A DNA stretch of 64,000 nucleotides from Pseudomonas sp. SCB32 (GTDB taxonomy: Bacteria; Pseudomonadota; Gammaproteobacteria; Pseudomonadales; Pseudomonadaceae). Both the position numbers and the translations under genes were made by a program. Where the stretch lies: assembly GCF_009189165.1 (NCBI RefSeq), contig NZ_CP045118.1:3658001-3722000 (forward strand), in the 5' to 3' direction. Below, in pieces: positions 53,895-63,593 of the stretch (positions within the stretch are counted from its first letter, which is position 1; each line of letters starts with the position of its first letter). The notes below the pieces were generated by a model. That model was not told where the DNA came from. It worked only from the letters and a program-made list of their open reading frames with translations, and searched no databases.

Positions 53895-55097
53895 TTATTT
53901 ACCACTGGCTAGATAGTCCGCCCAGTCAGTCATCAAAGCGCGACGTTTCTCCAGAAAATTGGATCGAGAGTAGGCGCTCTCGGTTTGCCCTCGCTCATCG
54001 TGTGCGAGGGCTAGTTCGCATATTTCTCGTGGGTAGTTTGTGCACTCTCCAGCCCAGTCGCGGAAGGTAGAGCGGAAGCCGTGACAAGTAACGCCGCCGT
54101 ATTGAAGCTCTTCTTGAAGTAGCTTTCGCATGGCGTCAGCGTGCATTACTCCGGAGCGGCCTTGACCTGGAAATAAGTAAGAACTTTCATCAACCTTCGG
54201 GATTGATCGCAGAAACTCAATAACCTGTTCTGGTAGCGGAATTACAAACGCAGCGCGGGCCTTCATTCGTTCAGCGGAAAGGGACCAGGTACGATCTTTA
54301 AAGTCGAACTCATCCCACCGAGCTTGCCGGACCATGTGCGAGCGCGATCCAGTCATGATTAACAACTGCATTGCTTGAGCGTCACGAGTATTCATTGCTT
54401 GGAGTTGCTGAATTAACTTCGGAACGTCTTGCCAAGATATTGCGGCAAAGCTGGTTTGCTTCCTGGCTTTTTTCTTGTCGGCTCGGCTCAACAGGTTATC
54501 CAGATGACCGCGCCAGCGAGCAGGGTTTTCACCCGTACGCCGGCCTCGTGCTTTCGCAGCGTCGAGGATCTGTTCTATTTGCGAGCGCACCTCATCAGCA
54601 GTGCGGTTCTTCGTGGCCCAAATAGGGCGAAGGACAGCGAGTACTTCATCGGTTCCGACTTTCGCTACCGGGACTTTTCCGATGCGGCTGAACACATGGA
54701 TTTCTAGCTTACGAATCCAACCTCGCGCCCAACTGGCCGACCAGCCTGGGCTGTGAGCTTCGAAATACTCCCTGGCAACCTCCTCAAAAGTGGCGTTCTT
54801 TTCCTTGCTGCTCTTCTGGGCGGTTTGCAGGGCCTCGCGCTCAGCATCTCTGGCTGCGAGAGGATCAATGCCATCAAGAAGCTGGCGGCGATAGGTGGCG
54901 GTCTTGAGGCGCGCATCTTTGAGGCTGACCTGGGGAAAGCCACCGAGCCCCATTTCCCTGCGCCGACCTGTGAGCTGAAACCGCAGCACCCAGGATTTGC
55001 GGCCCGAGGCTTGCACCACCAGGCGTAGGCCATCGCCGTCCTCGTATGTGCCGGGCTTGTCGAGGTTATCGACCAGCTTTGCGTTCAGCTTTCCCAT
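53895..55097 (-). CDS. int: P4-type tyrosine-recombinase integrase, 400 aa
   Basis: Integrates the mobile element. N-terminal DUF4102 domain (MGKLNAKLVDNLDKPGTYEDGDGLRLVVQ, GLGGFPQVSLKDAR), a core-binding domain (about 105-180), and the catalytic domain with Arg in MTGSRSHMVRQARWDEF, HGFRSTFRDWAG, and Tyr in LAHDERGQTESAYSRS. ATG 55097 has AGGAG upstream; an ATG 78 bases earlier reads through control repeats. It lies at the right end of the element, transcribed inward, with the junction to backbone DNA a little beyond its start. Confidence 0.92.
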   Translation of the reverse strand: MGKLNAKLVDNLDKPGTYEDGDGLRLVVQASGRKSWVLRFQLTGRRREMGLGGFPQVSLKDARLKTATYRRQLLDGIDPLAARDAEREALQTAQKSSKEKNATFEEVAREYFEAHSPGWSASWARGWIRKLEIHVFSRIGKVPVAKVGTDEVLAVLRPIWATKNRTADEVRSQIEQILDAAKARGRRTGENPARWRGHLDNLLSRADKKKARKQTSFAAISWQDVPKLIQQLQAMNTRDAQAMQLLIMTGSRSHMVRQARWDEFDFKDRTWSLSAERMKARAAFVIPLPEQVIEFLRSIPKVDESSYLFPGQGRSGVMHADAMRKLLQEELQYGGVTCHGFRSTFRDWAGECTNYPREICELALAHDERGQTESAYSRSNFLEKRRALMTDWADYLASGK

Positions 55098-55129
55098 TGC
55101 TTGGCTCCTGTGGGGGATGTAGCGGAGTG

Positions 55130-55163
55130 ATTTATACCCCCACTTATTCCCCCACTTTGAGCT
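55130..55163. promoter_or_regulatory. Direct repeats TGGGGG upstream of the integrase gene
   Basis: On the minus strand the sequence reads GTGGGGGAATAAGTGGGGGT before the integrase start, two 14-base direct repeats. Repeats of this kind in front of P4-type integrase genes may bind the integrase or the AlpA protein for autoregulation. The attachment core should lie between here and 55316, but I could not find its partner in the window. Confidence 0.4.
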
Positions 55164-55316
55164 GGATAGAGTCAAGCAAAATCAAACGAGTCTGGACGCT
55201 AATCCTCTGTGAATCTGATTTATAGCCACGTGGCAAAAGGGATTAGAGATTTCTGTAAAAATAGATGGATTAAAACAGGGCCGACCTATAGCCGGGCTTT
55301 TTTCACACAACGTGAT

Positions 55317-55790
55317 TCACTCGACGGTGAAGGTCTTTTCCGCCAGCAGGCGATCGCCCTGGAACACCATGAAGCGCCACTGCCCCTGCACCACCTCATG
55401 ATTCTCGGTGAACTGGTAGGCCATCACGTCGGTCGGCGCCCCGACTACCAGCTTCTGCACCACCTCGAGCTTGTCGTGGCGCTGGCCGTCCGGAGTGACC
55501 ACGCCCGGGGTGAAATACAGCAGGGTCAGCGGCGCGTCACCCTGCTGCTTGCCGCTGAGCTGGTAACGCAGGCCGAACTTGGTGCCCAGCTTGGCCGGTA
55601 CGCGAGTCGTCGACTCGAGCTGCTCCTGGCTGCTGGTCAGCACGTGCTCGCCCGGCTGGTAATCCTTGTAGTTGCTGACGAAGACGCCGTACTCGACCGG
55701 GCCGGTGACACGCACTTCGGCGAAGGCCGAGGACGCGAAGGCGGAAGCCAGGGTGAGGGCCAGGGCCGCTGGCAGGCGGGAAATGGACAT
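55317..55790 (-). CDS. Periplasmic DUF3859-family protein, 157 aa
   Basis: Signal peptide (MSISRLPAALALTLASAFASSAFA) and a beta-rich domain with VTGPVEYGVF, GTKFGLRYQLSG, PLTLLYFTPGV and GQWRFMVFQGDRLLAEKTF, the pattern of DUF3859 in pseudomonads. ATG 55790 has AAGGAG upstream. Function unknown. First backbone gene to the right of the integrative element. Confidence 0.75.
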   Translation of the reverse strand: MSISRLPAALALTLASAFASSAFAEVRVTGPVEYGVFVSNYKDYQPGEHVLTSSQEQLESTTRVPAKLGTKFGLRYQLSGKQQGDAPLTLLYFTPGVVTPDGQRHDKLEVVQKLVVGAPTDVMAYQFTENHEVVQGQWRFMVFQGDRLLAEKTFTVE

Positions 55791-55928
55791 GTCGCGCTCC
55801 TTGTTGGGGACCGCGCGAGGCTATGACATCGGCGTGACAGGCTGATGACAGGCAGAGTGCCAACGCGAACCGGGTCGGCCCAGCGGCCAGGGTCTATCAT
55901 GCCCAGATCAGACCTGTCGGAAACCACC

Positions 55929-56795
55929 ATGAGCGACACCCTGCTAGCCATCCACCCGCGCGCCGAAGATGTCGAAGGCGTCCCCATCCTCCGCCCACTG
56001 CCGTCCGCGCAATGCCGCAGCGTCGGTCCCTTCGTGTTCTTCGACCACATGCTCGAAAGCACCTTCGCCCCCGAGCACGGCATGGACATCCGCCAGCACC
56101 CGCACATTGGCCTGTCCACCCTCACCTACCTGTTCGAAGGCCAGGTACAGCACAAGGACAGCCTCGGCTCCGACCAGCTCGTGGAGGCCGGCGACGTCAG
56201 CTGGATGACTGCCGGACGCGGGGTCGCCCACGTCGAGCGCACGCCGGAGACACTGCGCCACCATGGCTCGCGCCTGCACGGGCTGCAGGTCTGGCTGGCG
56301 TTGCCGCGCGAACAGGAAAGCTGCGAGCCCAGCTACAGCCACCACCCCGCCGCCAGCCTGCCGGAAAGCGACGCCCTGGGCGTGCGCATCCGCATGATCG
56401 CCGGCACAGGCTTCTGCCTCGAATCGCCCGTCCCGGTGCTCTCGCCGACGCTGTATGCCGAGCTGACCCTCAGCGCCGGCGCCACCCTCGCGATTCCCGA
56501 CGAGCACCCGCAACGCGCGCTGTACCTGATCGAGGGCGAAGCGCTGCTCGACGATGAGCCGCTGCCGCTGCACACGCTGCTGGTGCTGCCCGCAGGCACC
56601 GCCTTCACCCTCGCAGCCTGCACCGATTGCCACGCGATGATCATCGGCGGAGCGCCACTGGATGGCCCACGGCGGATGAATTGGAACTTCGTCTCCAGCG
56701 ACCCTGCGCTGATCGACAGTGCCCGTGCCCGCTGGTCCGCCCGCGACTGGCCGACGGTGCCGGGCGAGCTGGAGCGCATCGAACTGCCGCGCTGA
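55929..56795 (+). CDS. Pirin-family bicupin protein, 288 aa
   Basis: Iron-binding cupin protein; bacterial pirins have been linked to quercetinase activity and redox sensing. The metal-site motifs are present: FVFFDHMLE, DIRQHPHIGLSTLTYLFEG (His pair) and AGDVSWMTAGRGVAHVE (His/Glu). A second cupin domain follows (TLYAELTLSAGATLAIP). ATG 55929 (MSDTLLAIHPRAEDVEG) is the family start; an ATG at 55845 is less likely. Followed 31 bases later by the MFS gene. Confidence 0.9.
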   Translation: MSDTLLAIHPRAEDVEGVPILRPLPSAQCRSVGPFVFFDHMLESTFAPEHGMDIRQHPHIGLSTLTYLFEGQVQHKDSLGSDQLVEAGDVSWMTAGRGVAHVERTPETLRHHGSRLHGLQVWLALPREQESCEPSYSHHPAASLPESDALGVRIRMIAGTGFCLESPVPVLSPTLYAELTLSAGATLAIPDEHPQRALYLIEGEALLDDEPLPLHTLLVLPAGTAFTLAACTDCHAMIIGGAPLDGPRRMNWNFVSSDPALIDSARARWSARDWPTVPGELERIELPR

Positions 56796-56826
56796 GCGCG
56801 GCCCCTCCCCGCACAAGGAATTCGCG

Positions 56827-58086
56827 ATGGACCAGCCGAACGCCAACCGCCACACCAGCGCCCTGACGGTACTGACCCTGCTGTTCTTCATGTGGGGCCT
56901 GATCACCTCGCTGAACGACATCCTCGTGCCGCACCTCAAGGCGGTGTTCACGCTGTCCTACGTGGAAGCCTCGCTGATTCAGTTCTGCTTCTTCACCGCC
57001 TACTTCGTCATGTCCTTCCCCTCCGGGCGGCTGGTGGAGAAAGTCGGCTACAAGAGCGGGATCATCGTCGGCCTGGCTACCGCCGGGGTCGGTTGCCTGC
57101 TGTTCTACCCGGCGGCCAGCGCGCAGTCCTATCCGTTCTTCCTCGGCGCACTGTTCATCCTCGCCTCCGGCATCACCCTGCTGCAGGTCGCGGCCAACCC
57201 CTACGTGAACGTACTCGGCCCGGCGGCCACAGCTGCCAGCCGTCTCAACCTGACCCAGGCCTTCAATTCGCTGGGCACCACGGTCGGCCCGCTGGTGGGC
57301 TCGGTGACCATCCTCGCCATCGGCGCCGGCGCCGCCTCGCAGATCGGCAGCTCCGCCGCCAGCGAAGCGGACTCGGTGAAGCTGCCCTACCTGGTACTTG
57401 CCGGCCTGCTGTTCGCCATCGCCGTGCTGATCGCCCTGTTCCGTCTGCCGAAGATCCAGCATGGCGAACCCAGCGACGGCGCCGCCGCCGGCCGGCATTC
57501 GCTGTTCGCCCACCGCCATCTGGTCTACGGCGTGATCGGCATCTTCGCCTACGTGGGTGCCGAGGTCTCGATCGGCAGCTACCTGGTCAGCCTGATGGGG
57601 CAGCCGGAAATCGCCGGCATGCCCGCCGAGCATGCCGGCAGGTACCTGTCGTTCTACTGGGGTGGCGCGATGATCGGCCGCTTCATCGGCAGCATGCTGA
57701 TGCGCGCCATTCCGGCCAATCGCATGCTGGCCTTCAATGCCCTGGTCAACACCCTGCTGATCGCCGTGGCCCTGGGCATTGGCGGGCACGTGGCGATGTG
57801 GGCGCTGATCCTCATCGGCCTGTTCAATTCGATCATGTTCCCGACCATCTTCTCCCTGGCCCTGGAGGGCCTGGGCAACCTTACCAGCAAGGGCTCGGGG
57901 CTGCTCTGCATGGCGATCGTCGGTGGCGCGGTGATGCCGCTGATCCAGGCCTTCTTCGCCGACCGCATCGGTCTGCTGCACTCCTTCGCCATTCCCCTGC
58001 TCTGCTACCTGTACATCGCCTGGTTCGGCGCCAAGGGTTACCGCGCCGATGAGTCCGTGGCGCAGCGCCCGGCCAGCGCGCCCTGA
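56827..58086 (+). CDS. FucP/GluP-family MFS sugar transporter, 419 aa
   Basis: Twelve-helix major facilitator of the fucose/glucose/galactose-proton symporter group. Typical blocks: LFFMWGLITSLNDILVPHLK, CFFTAYFVMSFPSG, QVAANPYVNVLGP, SRLNLTQAFNSLGTTVGP. ATG 56827 has AAGGA upstream. It ends 25 bases before a strong bidirectional terminator. Confidence 0.9.
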   Translation: MDQPNANRHTSALTVLTLLFFMWGLITSLNDILVPHLKAVFTLSYVEASLIQFCFFTAYFVMSFPSGRLVEKVGYKSGIIVGLATAGVGCLLFYPAASAQSYPFFLGALFILASGITLLQVAANPYVNVLGPAATAASRLNLTQAFNSLGTTVGPLVGSVTILAIGAGAASQIGSSAASEADSVKLPYLVLAGLLFAIAVLIALFRLPKIQHGEPSDGAAAGRHSLFAHRHLVYGVIGIFAYVGAEVSIGSYLVSLMGQPEIAGMPAEHAGRYLSFYWGGAMIGRFIGSMLMRAIPANRMLAFNALVNTLLIAVALGIGGHVAMWALILIGLFNSIMFPTIFSLALEGLGNLTSKGSGLLCMAIVGGAVMPLIQAFFADRIGLLHSFAIPLLCYLYIAWFGAKGYRADESVAQRPASAP

Positions 58087-58110
58087 GACGCTCCTACGAG
58101 AAGCAAAACA

Positions 58111-58145
58111 AAAACGCCGCGCCTCCAATGGAGACGCGGCGTTTT
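58111..58145. terminator. Bidirectional terminator between the MFS and dienelactone-hydrolase genes
   Basis: Arms AAAACGCCGCG and CGCGGCGTTTT around a 13-base loop, with T runs usable on both strands; it serves the two convergent genes. Confidence 0.92.
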
Positions 58146-58161
58146 CGCTCACCGAGGGACG

Positions 58162-58893
58162 TCAGCCGCCGAAGCGCTCGCCCAGCAGATCGAACATCGC
58201 GGCAAAGGCCCGGCGCGAGACCTTGGCGTCGTACTGCATGGTGCCCGGCACCTGGGCGTGCGGATCGGTGAAGGAATGCGCGGCGCCGCCGTAGCTGGTC
58301 AGCGCCCAGTCGACGCCGGCGTCGGTCATCTCTTTTGCGAAGGCACCGAGCTGCTCGCGCGGCACCAGCGGGTCGATGGCGCCGTCGAGGACCAGCACCG
58401 TGCCCTTGATGTTCCTGGCATCGGCCGGGTCAGGCGTATCCAGCGTGCCGTGGAAGGACACCGCCGCCGCCACTGCCGCGCCGTCGCGGGCCAATTCCAG
58501 GGCGCAGCAGCCGCCGAAGCAGAAGCCGAAGGTCGCCACCTTCGCGGTATCCAGCGGGGCCTTCGCGGCCTGCTCCAGCAGCGCCTTGAGCGAAGCCTGC
58601 ATGCGCTTGCGCAGCAGCACGCGGTCGTTCTTCAGCGGCATCATCGCGGCGCCGGCCTGCTCCGCACCGTTGGGCCGTACGTCCTTGCCGTAGAGGTCGG
58701 CGACCAGCACCACGTAGCCGCGCTCGGCAACCTTGCGCGCGATGTCCAGCGCCCCCTGGCTGACACCCATCCAGTTCGGCGCCATCAGCAGGCCCGGACG
58801 CGAAACCTGACTCGCGGCATCGAACACCAGCTGACCTTCGAAAGGCTGGCCGTCGACGCTATAGGCGACGGGTTGCACGCTGATCTGACTCAT
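58162..58893 (-). CDS. Dienelactone-hydrolase family protein, 243 aa
   Basis: Alpha/beta hydrolase with a cysteine nucleophile: GFCFGGCCALELARDG carries the Cys elbow, DGAIDPLVP the acid, and GGAAHSFTDP the histidine. In aromatic pathways these enzymes open dienelactone; many chromosomal copies have unknown substrates. ATG 58893 with AAAGGGG upstream. Lies next to htpG as in P. aeruginosa, as far as I recall. Confidence 0.88.
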   Translation of the reverse strand: MSQISVQPVAYSVDGQPFEGQLVFDAASQVSRPGLLMAPNWMGVSQGALDIARKVAERGYVVLVADLYGKDVRPNGAEQAGAAMMPLKNDRVLLRKRMQASLKALLEQAAKAPLDTAKVATFGFCFGGCCALELARDGAAVAAAVSFHGTLDTPDPADARNIKGTVLVLDGAIDPLVPREQLGAFAKEMTDAGVDWALTSYGGAAHSFTDPHAQVPGTMQYDAKVSRRAFAAMFDLLGERFGG

Positions 58894-58951
58894 TGGGGTA
58901 TCCCCTTTCTTGAGATGAGTAACGATAAAGAGTGGCGGGTACAGAAAAGCA

Positions 58952-58977
58952 CAAAGCCCGCCGAAGCGGGCTTTGTT
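58952..58977 (-). terminator. Terminator of htpG
   Basis: Hairpin AAAGCCCGC / GCGGGCTTT with a short loop directly after the htpG stop. Confidence 0.85.
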
Positions 58978-58981
58978 TCGA

Positions 58982-60880
58982 TCAGGCGGAGAGTTCCACC
59001 AGCAGCTTGTTGAGCCGGCGAACGTAGGCCGCCGGGTCTTTCAGGCTGTCCCCCGCGGCCAGTGCGGCCTGGTCGAAGAGGATGTGGGCCAGCTCGCCGA
59101 AGCGGTCTTCGTCGGGCTCGGCGTCCAGCTTCTCGATCAGCGGGTGCGCCGGGTTGAATTCGAAGATCGGCTTGGAATCCGGCACCTTCTGCCCGCTGGC
59201 TTCCAGGATCTGGCGCATCTGCAGGCCCAGGTCCTGTTCGCCGATGGCGAGGATCGCCGGCGAGTCGGTCAGGCGGTGGGACACGCGTACTTCGGCGACT
59301 TCTTCGCCCAGCGCGGTCTTCAGGCGCTCGGTCAGGCCCTCTTTGGCCTTGGCGACTTCGTCCTGGGCCTTCTTGTCCTCGTCGGAATCCAGGCTGCCCA
59401 GGTCCAGGTCGCCACGGGCGACGTCGACGAACTGCTTGCCGTCGAACTCCGGCAGGTAGCTCATCAGCCACTCGTCAATGCGGTCGGTGAGCAGCAGCAC
59501 TTCGATGCCTTTCTTGCGGAAGACTTCCAGGTGCGGGCTGTTCTTCACCTGCGCGTAGCTCTCTCCGGTGAGGTAGTAGATCTTGTCCTGGCCTTCCTTC
59601 ATCCGGCCGATGTAGTCGGCCAGGGAAACGCTCTGCTCGCCACTCTCGTCGCTGATGGAGGAGAAGCGCAGCAGGCCGGCGATCTTGTCCTTGTTGGCGA
59701 AGTCTTCGGCCGGACCTTCCTTCAGCACCTGGCCGAAGTTCTTCCAGAAGCCCTTGTAGGCTTCGGCGTCGTTGCTCGCCAGCTTCTCCAGCATGTCCAG
59801 GGAACGCTTGGTCAGCGCCGACTTCATCGAGTCGACGATCGGGCCGGACTGCAGGATCTCGCGGGAGACGTTCAGCGACAGATCGTTGGAGTCCACCACG
59901 CCCTTGATGAAGCGCAGGTACAACGGCAGGAACTGGTCGGCCTGATCCATGATGAACACGCGCTGCACGTACAGCTTCAGGCCGCGCGGGGCTTCGCGGT
60001 GGTACAGGTCGAACGGCGCGCGGGCCGGGACGTAAAGCAGCGAGGTGTACTCGAGCTTGCCCTCGACCTTGTTGTGGCTCCAGGACTGCGGGTTCTCGAA
60101 GTCATGGGCGATGTGCTTGTAGAACTCCTGGTATTCCTCATCCTTCACCTCGGTGCGCGGACGAGTCCACAGGGCGCTGGCACGGTTGACCACTTCCCAC
60201 TCGGCTTCCGCCGGCTGCTCCTCACCATGATGCTCCTGGGGCAGCTCGATGGGCAGGGCGATGTGGTCGGAGTACTTCTTGACGATGTTGCGCAGGCGCC
60301 AACCGTCGGCGAACTCGTCTTCGCCGTCCTTCAGGTGCAGGACGATGCGGGTGCCACGGCCGGCTTTCTCGACGGTGGCAACCTCGAAGTCGCCCTCGCC
60401 TTTCGACGACCAGTGCACGCCTTCGCTGGCCGGTGCGCCAGCGCGGCGGGTGAACACGTCAACCTTGTCGGCAACGATGAAGGCACTGTAGAAGCCCACG
60501 CCGAACTGGCCGATCAGGTGCGAATCCTTCTTCTGGTCGCCCGAGAGGTTCTTCAGGAAGTCGGCAGTGCCGGACTTGGCGATGGTGCCCAGGTGCGCGA
60601 TCACTTCCTCGCGGCTCATGCCAATGCCGTTGTCCTCGAGGGTAACGGTCTTGGCGTCCTTGTCGAAGCTGACGCGAATCTTCAGTTCGGCGCCGCCTTC
60701 GAGCAGCTCGGGCTTGGCCAGGGCCTCGAAGCGCAGCTTGTCAGCGGCGTCGGAGGCATTGGAAATCAGTTCGCGAAGGAAGATTTCCTTGTTCGAATAC
60801 AGGGAATGGATCATCAGGTGAAGCAGCTGCTTCACTTCGGTCTGGAAGCCCAGTGTTTCTTTTTGAGTCTCCACGCTCAT
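58982..60880 (-). CDS. htpG: Chaperone HtpG (bacterial Hsp90), 632 aa
   Basis: ATP-dependent chaperone acting as a dimer in the cytoplasm. GHKL ATP-site motifs are complete: [48 protein letters not shown]. The middle-domain [20 protein letters not shown] and a normal C-terminal dimer domain follow. ATG 60880 ([20 protein letters not shown]) is the family start with GGAG upstream. Complete, standard length. Confidence 0.98.
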   Translation of the reverse strand: MSVETQKETLGFQTEVKQLLHLMIHSLYSNKEIFLRELISNASDAADKLRFEALAKPELLEGGAELKIRVSFDKDAKTVTLEDNGIGMSREEVIAHLGTIAKSGTADFLKNLSGDQKKDSHLIGQFGVGFYSAFIVADKVDVFTRRAGAPASEGVHWSSKGEGDFEVATVEKAGRGTRIVLHLKDGEDEFADGWRLRNIVKKYSDHIALPIELPQEHHGEEQPAEAEWEVVNRASALWTRPRTEVKDEEYQEFYKHIAHDFENPQSWSHNKVEGKLEYTSLLYVPARAPFDLYHREAPRGLKLYVQRVFIMDQADQFLPLYLRFIKGVVDSNDLSLNVSREILQSGPIVDSMKSALTKRSLDMLEKLASNDAEAYKGFWKNFGQVLKEGPAEDFANKDKIAGLLRFSSISDESGEQSVSLADYIGRMKEGQDKIYYLTGESYAQVKNSPHLEVFRKKGIEVLLLTDRIDEWLMSYLPEFDGKQFVDVARGDLDLGSLDSDEDKKAQDEVAKAKEGLTERLKTALGEEVAEVRVSHRLTDSPAILAIGEQDLGLQMRQILEASGQKVPDSKPIFEFNPAHPLIEKLDAEPDEDRFGELAHILFDQAALAAGDSLKDPAAYVRRLNKLLVELSA

Positions 60881-60976
60881 TGTTTCTCGCTCCGAGGATG
60901 ACAAATGCCGCGTCTTGCGGCCGATGTCAGCGAGATGGGGGCTTCCTGAACTAATTCAAGGGTTTGCCCCGAAGAC

Positions 60977-62224
60977 TCAACGTACGAGCAATTCGATGCG
61001 GACCACTTCGCTGGGACGCAGGACGTAGCTCGCCTCCCCCGCTCCGCTCAGGCTGTGGCGAATGACCAGGCGCCCGTCGGCATCCAGGCCGACGAAAACC
61101 CCTTCGGCCGTACGTCCCTGCTCGGTCTGGACACGCATGCTGCGGTTGGCGAAACGCTCGGGCGCAGCCTGCAGGCGCTGCAACGCAACCACGCCGGTCT
61201 CCGGCGCCGAATGTGGCTGACCGGCCGTCGGTTCGACAGCTTGTGTCGACGGTCGCGCCGGGGCCGGCGCCGGCGCATCGACCAGGCGCGGATACTTGTC
61301 GCCCTTGACCTGCCAACCCCGGGTCTCGGTCTTGGCCAGGGTGAGCGACAGGGTCTGCGCCTCGCCTCCAACGCTGAAGCTGATCGGCACATCCGGCGCC
61401 GGCTTCCGGGTGTCCAGCCGGGGCAACTGGGCCAGATCGATGTCACGCCGAGCAAAGCGCCGCTGCAGGTAGTCGCGCACGACATAGGCCAGGGTGTCCT
61501 GGGAGTCGACACGGGTGTCCACCTGCCCATCGCGATACCGCAGGTGATTGGTGTACAGCTCGACCTTCCCGCTCAGGGTCGTGCGCATCTGCGCGGGGAG
61601 CACCAGGTGGAAGGCGCCGACCATGCGGTTGGGTGCCTCCGGCGCCAGATCCAGGTGCAAGCTGTAGCCCCGTGCCAATCGAACAGCCTCGGGCAAATCC
61701 TGGCCGGGGACCAGCCAGCTGATTTCGACTTCCGGCAAGGTGCCGGAGTCGTTGGGCAGCACATCCAGCCGCAAGGGGCCTCCGACCGTCGCGGGCAGGC
61801 GAACCCTCACTTCACGGTGCGCATAGAAGTCCTGCCCTTCCCGCAGGCTCAGTACCCCGTCGATCAGGTCGGCCTGCTCAGGCGCGAACGGCTTGCCGTT
61901 CAGCTCACCGCGAAGCTGGATTGCCAGCTCCGGCTTGGCGGCCGGCTCTGGTCGCAGCCAGTCGAGGCGCAGAATAGCCTCCAGGCGCGCGCTGTCGTGG
62001 GCCGCCAGCAACGCCAGGCCAACCACCAGCGGGATGCACCCCAGACCGCCGAGTACCATGGCACGCCGCGCCTGCGTCCAGTGGCGCAACACGAACAGCA
62101 GCGCCAACGGTGGCACCAGGCTGGCGAGCCCCCAGAACAGGCTGCGGCTGAAAGCCTGCATGACCAGCCAGACGTAACCCGCGAGAATCAGCAACAGGCC
62201 GAGCAGGATCAGCAGGGTATCCAT
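60977..62224 (-). CDS. Conserved membrane protein with large periplasmic domain, 415 aa
   Basis: Three hydrophobic helices in residues 1-75 (LLILLGLLLILAGYVWLV, LFWGLASLVPPLALLFVL, GGLGCIPLVVGLALLAA), then a beta-rich extracytoplasmic part of 320 residues with a proline-rich linker (APAPAPARPS) and a small C-terminal SH3-like segment (MRVQTEQGRTAEGVFVGLDADGRLVIRHSL). Function unknown. Its ATG directly follows the stop of a thioesterase gene, forming a three-gene transcript. Confidence 0.85.
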   Translation of the reverse strand: MDTLLILLGLLLILAGYVWLVMQAFSRSLFWGLASLVPPLALLFVLRHWTQARRAMVLGGLGCIPLVVGLALLAAHDSARLEAILRLDWLRPEPAAKPELAIQLRGELNGKPFAPEQADLIDGVLSLREGQDFYAHREVRVRLPATVGGPLRLDVLPNDSGTLPEVEISWLVPGQDLPEAVRLARGYSLHLDLAPEAPNRMVGAFHLVLPAQMRTTLSGKVELYTNHLRYRDGQVDTRVDSQDTLAYVVRDYLQRRFARRDIDLAQLPRLDTRKPAPDVPISFSVGGEAQTLSLTLAKTETRGWQVKGDKYPRLVDAPAPAPARPSTQAVEPTAGQPHSAPETGVVALQRLQAAPERFANRSMRVQTEQGRTAEGVFVGLDADGRLVIRHSLSGAGEASYVLRPSEVVRIELLVR

Positions 62225-62671
62225 TCAGGCGCCATCGACCTTGAAGTGGGCCCGCGCGGTGGCAATGGGCTCGGCACGGGTGGTCTGCCAGGCGGTGATC
62301 GCCACGTTGGCCACCCGCCGCCCCTGTCGCCAGACCTGGCATTGCGCGTAGGTATCGCGGAAGTGGCCGGCGCGCAGGTAGTCGATGGAGAAGTCGATGA
62401 TCTTGGGCATGTGCGGAATGCCCATGAACATCAGCAGGTGCAGCAGCGCGGCATTCTCCATGAAGCCGGCGATGACACCGCCGTGCAACGCCGGCAGGGT
62501 CGGATTGCCGATGTTGGCGGGATTGGCCGGCAGGTGGAAGGTCGCCTCGTCACCCAGGCGCAGGCAGCGGATGCCGATCAGCCTGGCGTAGGGGATCGAC
62601 TCGATCAGCCCATCGTAGTCCTTGCTCTCGTGGGCTTCACGCACCAGTTGCTCGATGCTCGGCGCGCTCAT
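62225..62671 (-). CDS. PaaI-type thioesterase (hotdog fold), 148 aa
   Basis: Acyl-CoA thioesterase family: PALHGGVIAGFMENAALLHLL supplies the HGG motif and the catalytic-type acidic residue, followed by FSIDYLRAG. Substrate unknown. Overlaps the second thioesterase gene by 4 bases and abuts the membrane-protein gene. Confidence 0.85.
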   Translation of the reverse strand: MSAPSIEQLVREAHESKDYDGLIESIPYARLIGIRCLRLGDEATFHLPANPANIGNPTLPALHGGVIAGFMENAALLHLLMFMGIPHMPKIIDFSIDYLRAGHFRDTYAQCQVWRQGRRVANVAITAWQTTRAEPIATARAHFKVDGA

Positions 62672-63144
62672 GCGGAGGCCTCCCCGTCGACACTGCGTTT
62701 CACATCGCCGGCGGAAACCGCCTTGCCCATGCGCATGAAGGTACCCACTACGTGGGCGATGGGCTCGGAGGGATCATCCTGGTAGGCGATGCCGCGGGTG
62801 AAGATGATATTCGGGGTGACGCGGTAGCACTCGGCGAAGCCGAACACATCCTTGCCGGGCTCGGCCGGGTGCATGTAGTCGATGCGCAGGTCCAGGGTCG
62901 GGCAGATCTCGAATTGCGGCAGCACGCAGAGGGTGGAGATGCCACAGGTGGTGTCCATCAGCGTGGTGATCGCGCCGCCGTGAATGACGCCGGTCTCAGG
63001 ATTGCCAACGATGGCCTCGCTGTACGGCAGGCGCAGCGTCAGGCCGGAAGCGTCGGCGGCATGGGCGCTGATACCCAGCAAACGGCAGTGGGGCAAGGCC
63101 GAAAGAAAGCGCTGGGCACGCTCAAGGATGGGGGTTTCACTCAT
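62668..63144 (-). CDS. PaaI-type thioesterase (hotdog fold), 158 aa
   Basis: Hotdog thioesterase with VIHGGAITTLMDTTCGIST (HGG and catalytic Asp) and LDLRIDYMHPA. ATG 63144 (MSETPILERAQRFLS) is chosen over an upstream start at 63201 because it gives the family N-terminus. First gene of the three-gene unit; the pair may form a heteromer or act on related acyl-CoAs. Confidence 0.85.
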   Translation of the reverse strand: MSETPILERAQRFLSALPHCRLLGISAHAADASGLTLRLPYSEAIVGNPETGVIHGGAITTLMDTTCGISTLCVLPQFEICPTLDLRIDYMHPAEPGKDVFGFAECYRVTPNIIFTRGIAYQDDPSEPIAHVVGTFMRMGKAVSAGDVKRSVDGEASA

Positions 63145-63304
63145 GGAGTGGACGACCGAATGACTGCACGGGCCCGCATCATACCCCGCCCCCAGCCACA
63201 CCTACAGTGATGGAATAGAGTGCTGTAGGAATATTCATTGAACTTATTCGAAGGGCGCTTGCTCCAAGGGCTATCACCAGGAAAGCCGCACATGGAGGCT
63301 CCAC

Positions 63305-63529
63305 ATGAAAAAAACCCTTCCCCTCGCTCTGATGCTGATCGCCGGTCTGGGCCTTGCCGCCTGCGGCAAGAAAGAAGAGCCGAAAGCTCCGGCCGCCCCC
63401 GCCGCCACTGAGCAGCCGGCTACTCCGGCGCCGACGACTCCGCCGGCACCCGAAGCTGCCCCGGCTGCACCGGCAGCCCCGGCCACCGCACCGCAGCAGC
63501 CCGCAGGCGAAGAGCAGAAGCAGCAGTAA
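63305..63529 (+). CDS. Small Ala/Pro-rich lipoprotein, 74 aa
   Basis: Signal peptide with lipobox LAAC (Cys at residue 20) and a mature part of about 54 residues made mostly of Ala, Pro, Thr and Glu. Probably an extended, surface- or periplasm-facing outer-membrane lipoprotein. No enzyme motif. Followed by a strong terminator. Confidence 0.85.
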   Translation: MKKTLPLALMLIAGLGLAACGKKEEPKAPAAPAATEQPATPAPTTPPAPEAAPAAPAAPATAPQQPAGEEQKQQ

Positions 63530-63551
63530 GCCGCTTTTTCCGCTGCACAGC

Positions 63552-63577
63552 ACAAGGCCCGCATTTGCGGGCCTTGT
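63552..63577. terminator. Bidirectional terminator (ACAAGGCCCGC / GCGGGCCTTGT)
   Basis: Perfect 11-base arms with an ATTT loop, between the convergent lipoprotein and DUF599 genes. Confidence 0.88.
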
Positions 63578-63593
63578 CGCATCCGGCGTTTGC

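Noticed and set aside
55200..55316. Possible tRNA 3' end as attachment site beyond the integrase
   Set aside because: I could not find a T-arm or acceptor-stem sequence, nor a matching direct repeat elsewhere in the window.
58973..60901. 642-codon plus-strand frame over htpG
   Set aside because: Perfect antisense shadow of a well-conserved chaperone gene.
61055..62785. 576-codon plus-strand frame across three minus-strand genes
   Set aside because: It spans several real genes in antisense; the product is rich in Gln, Arg and Gly with no domain.
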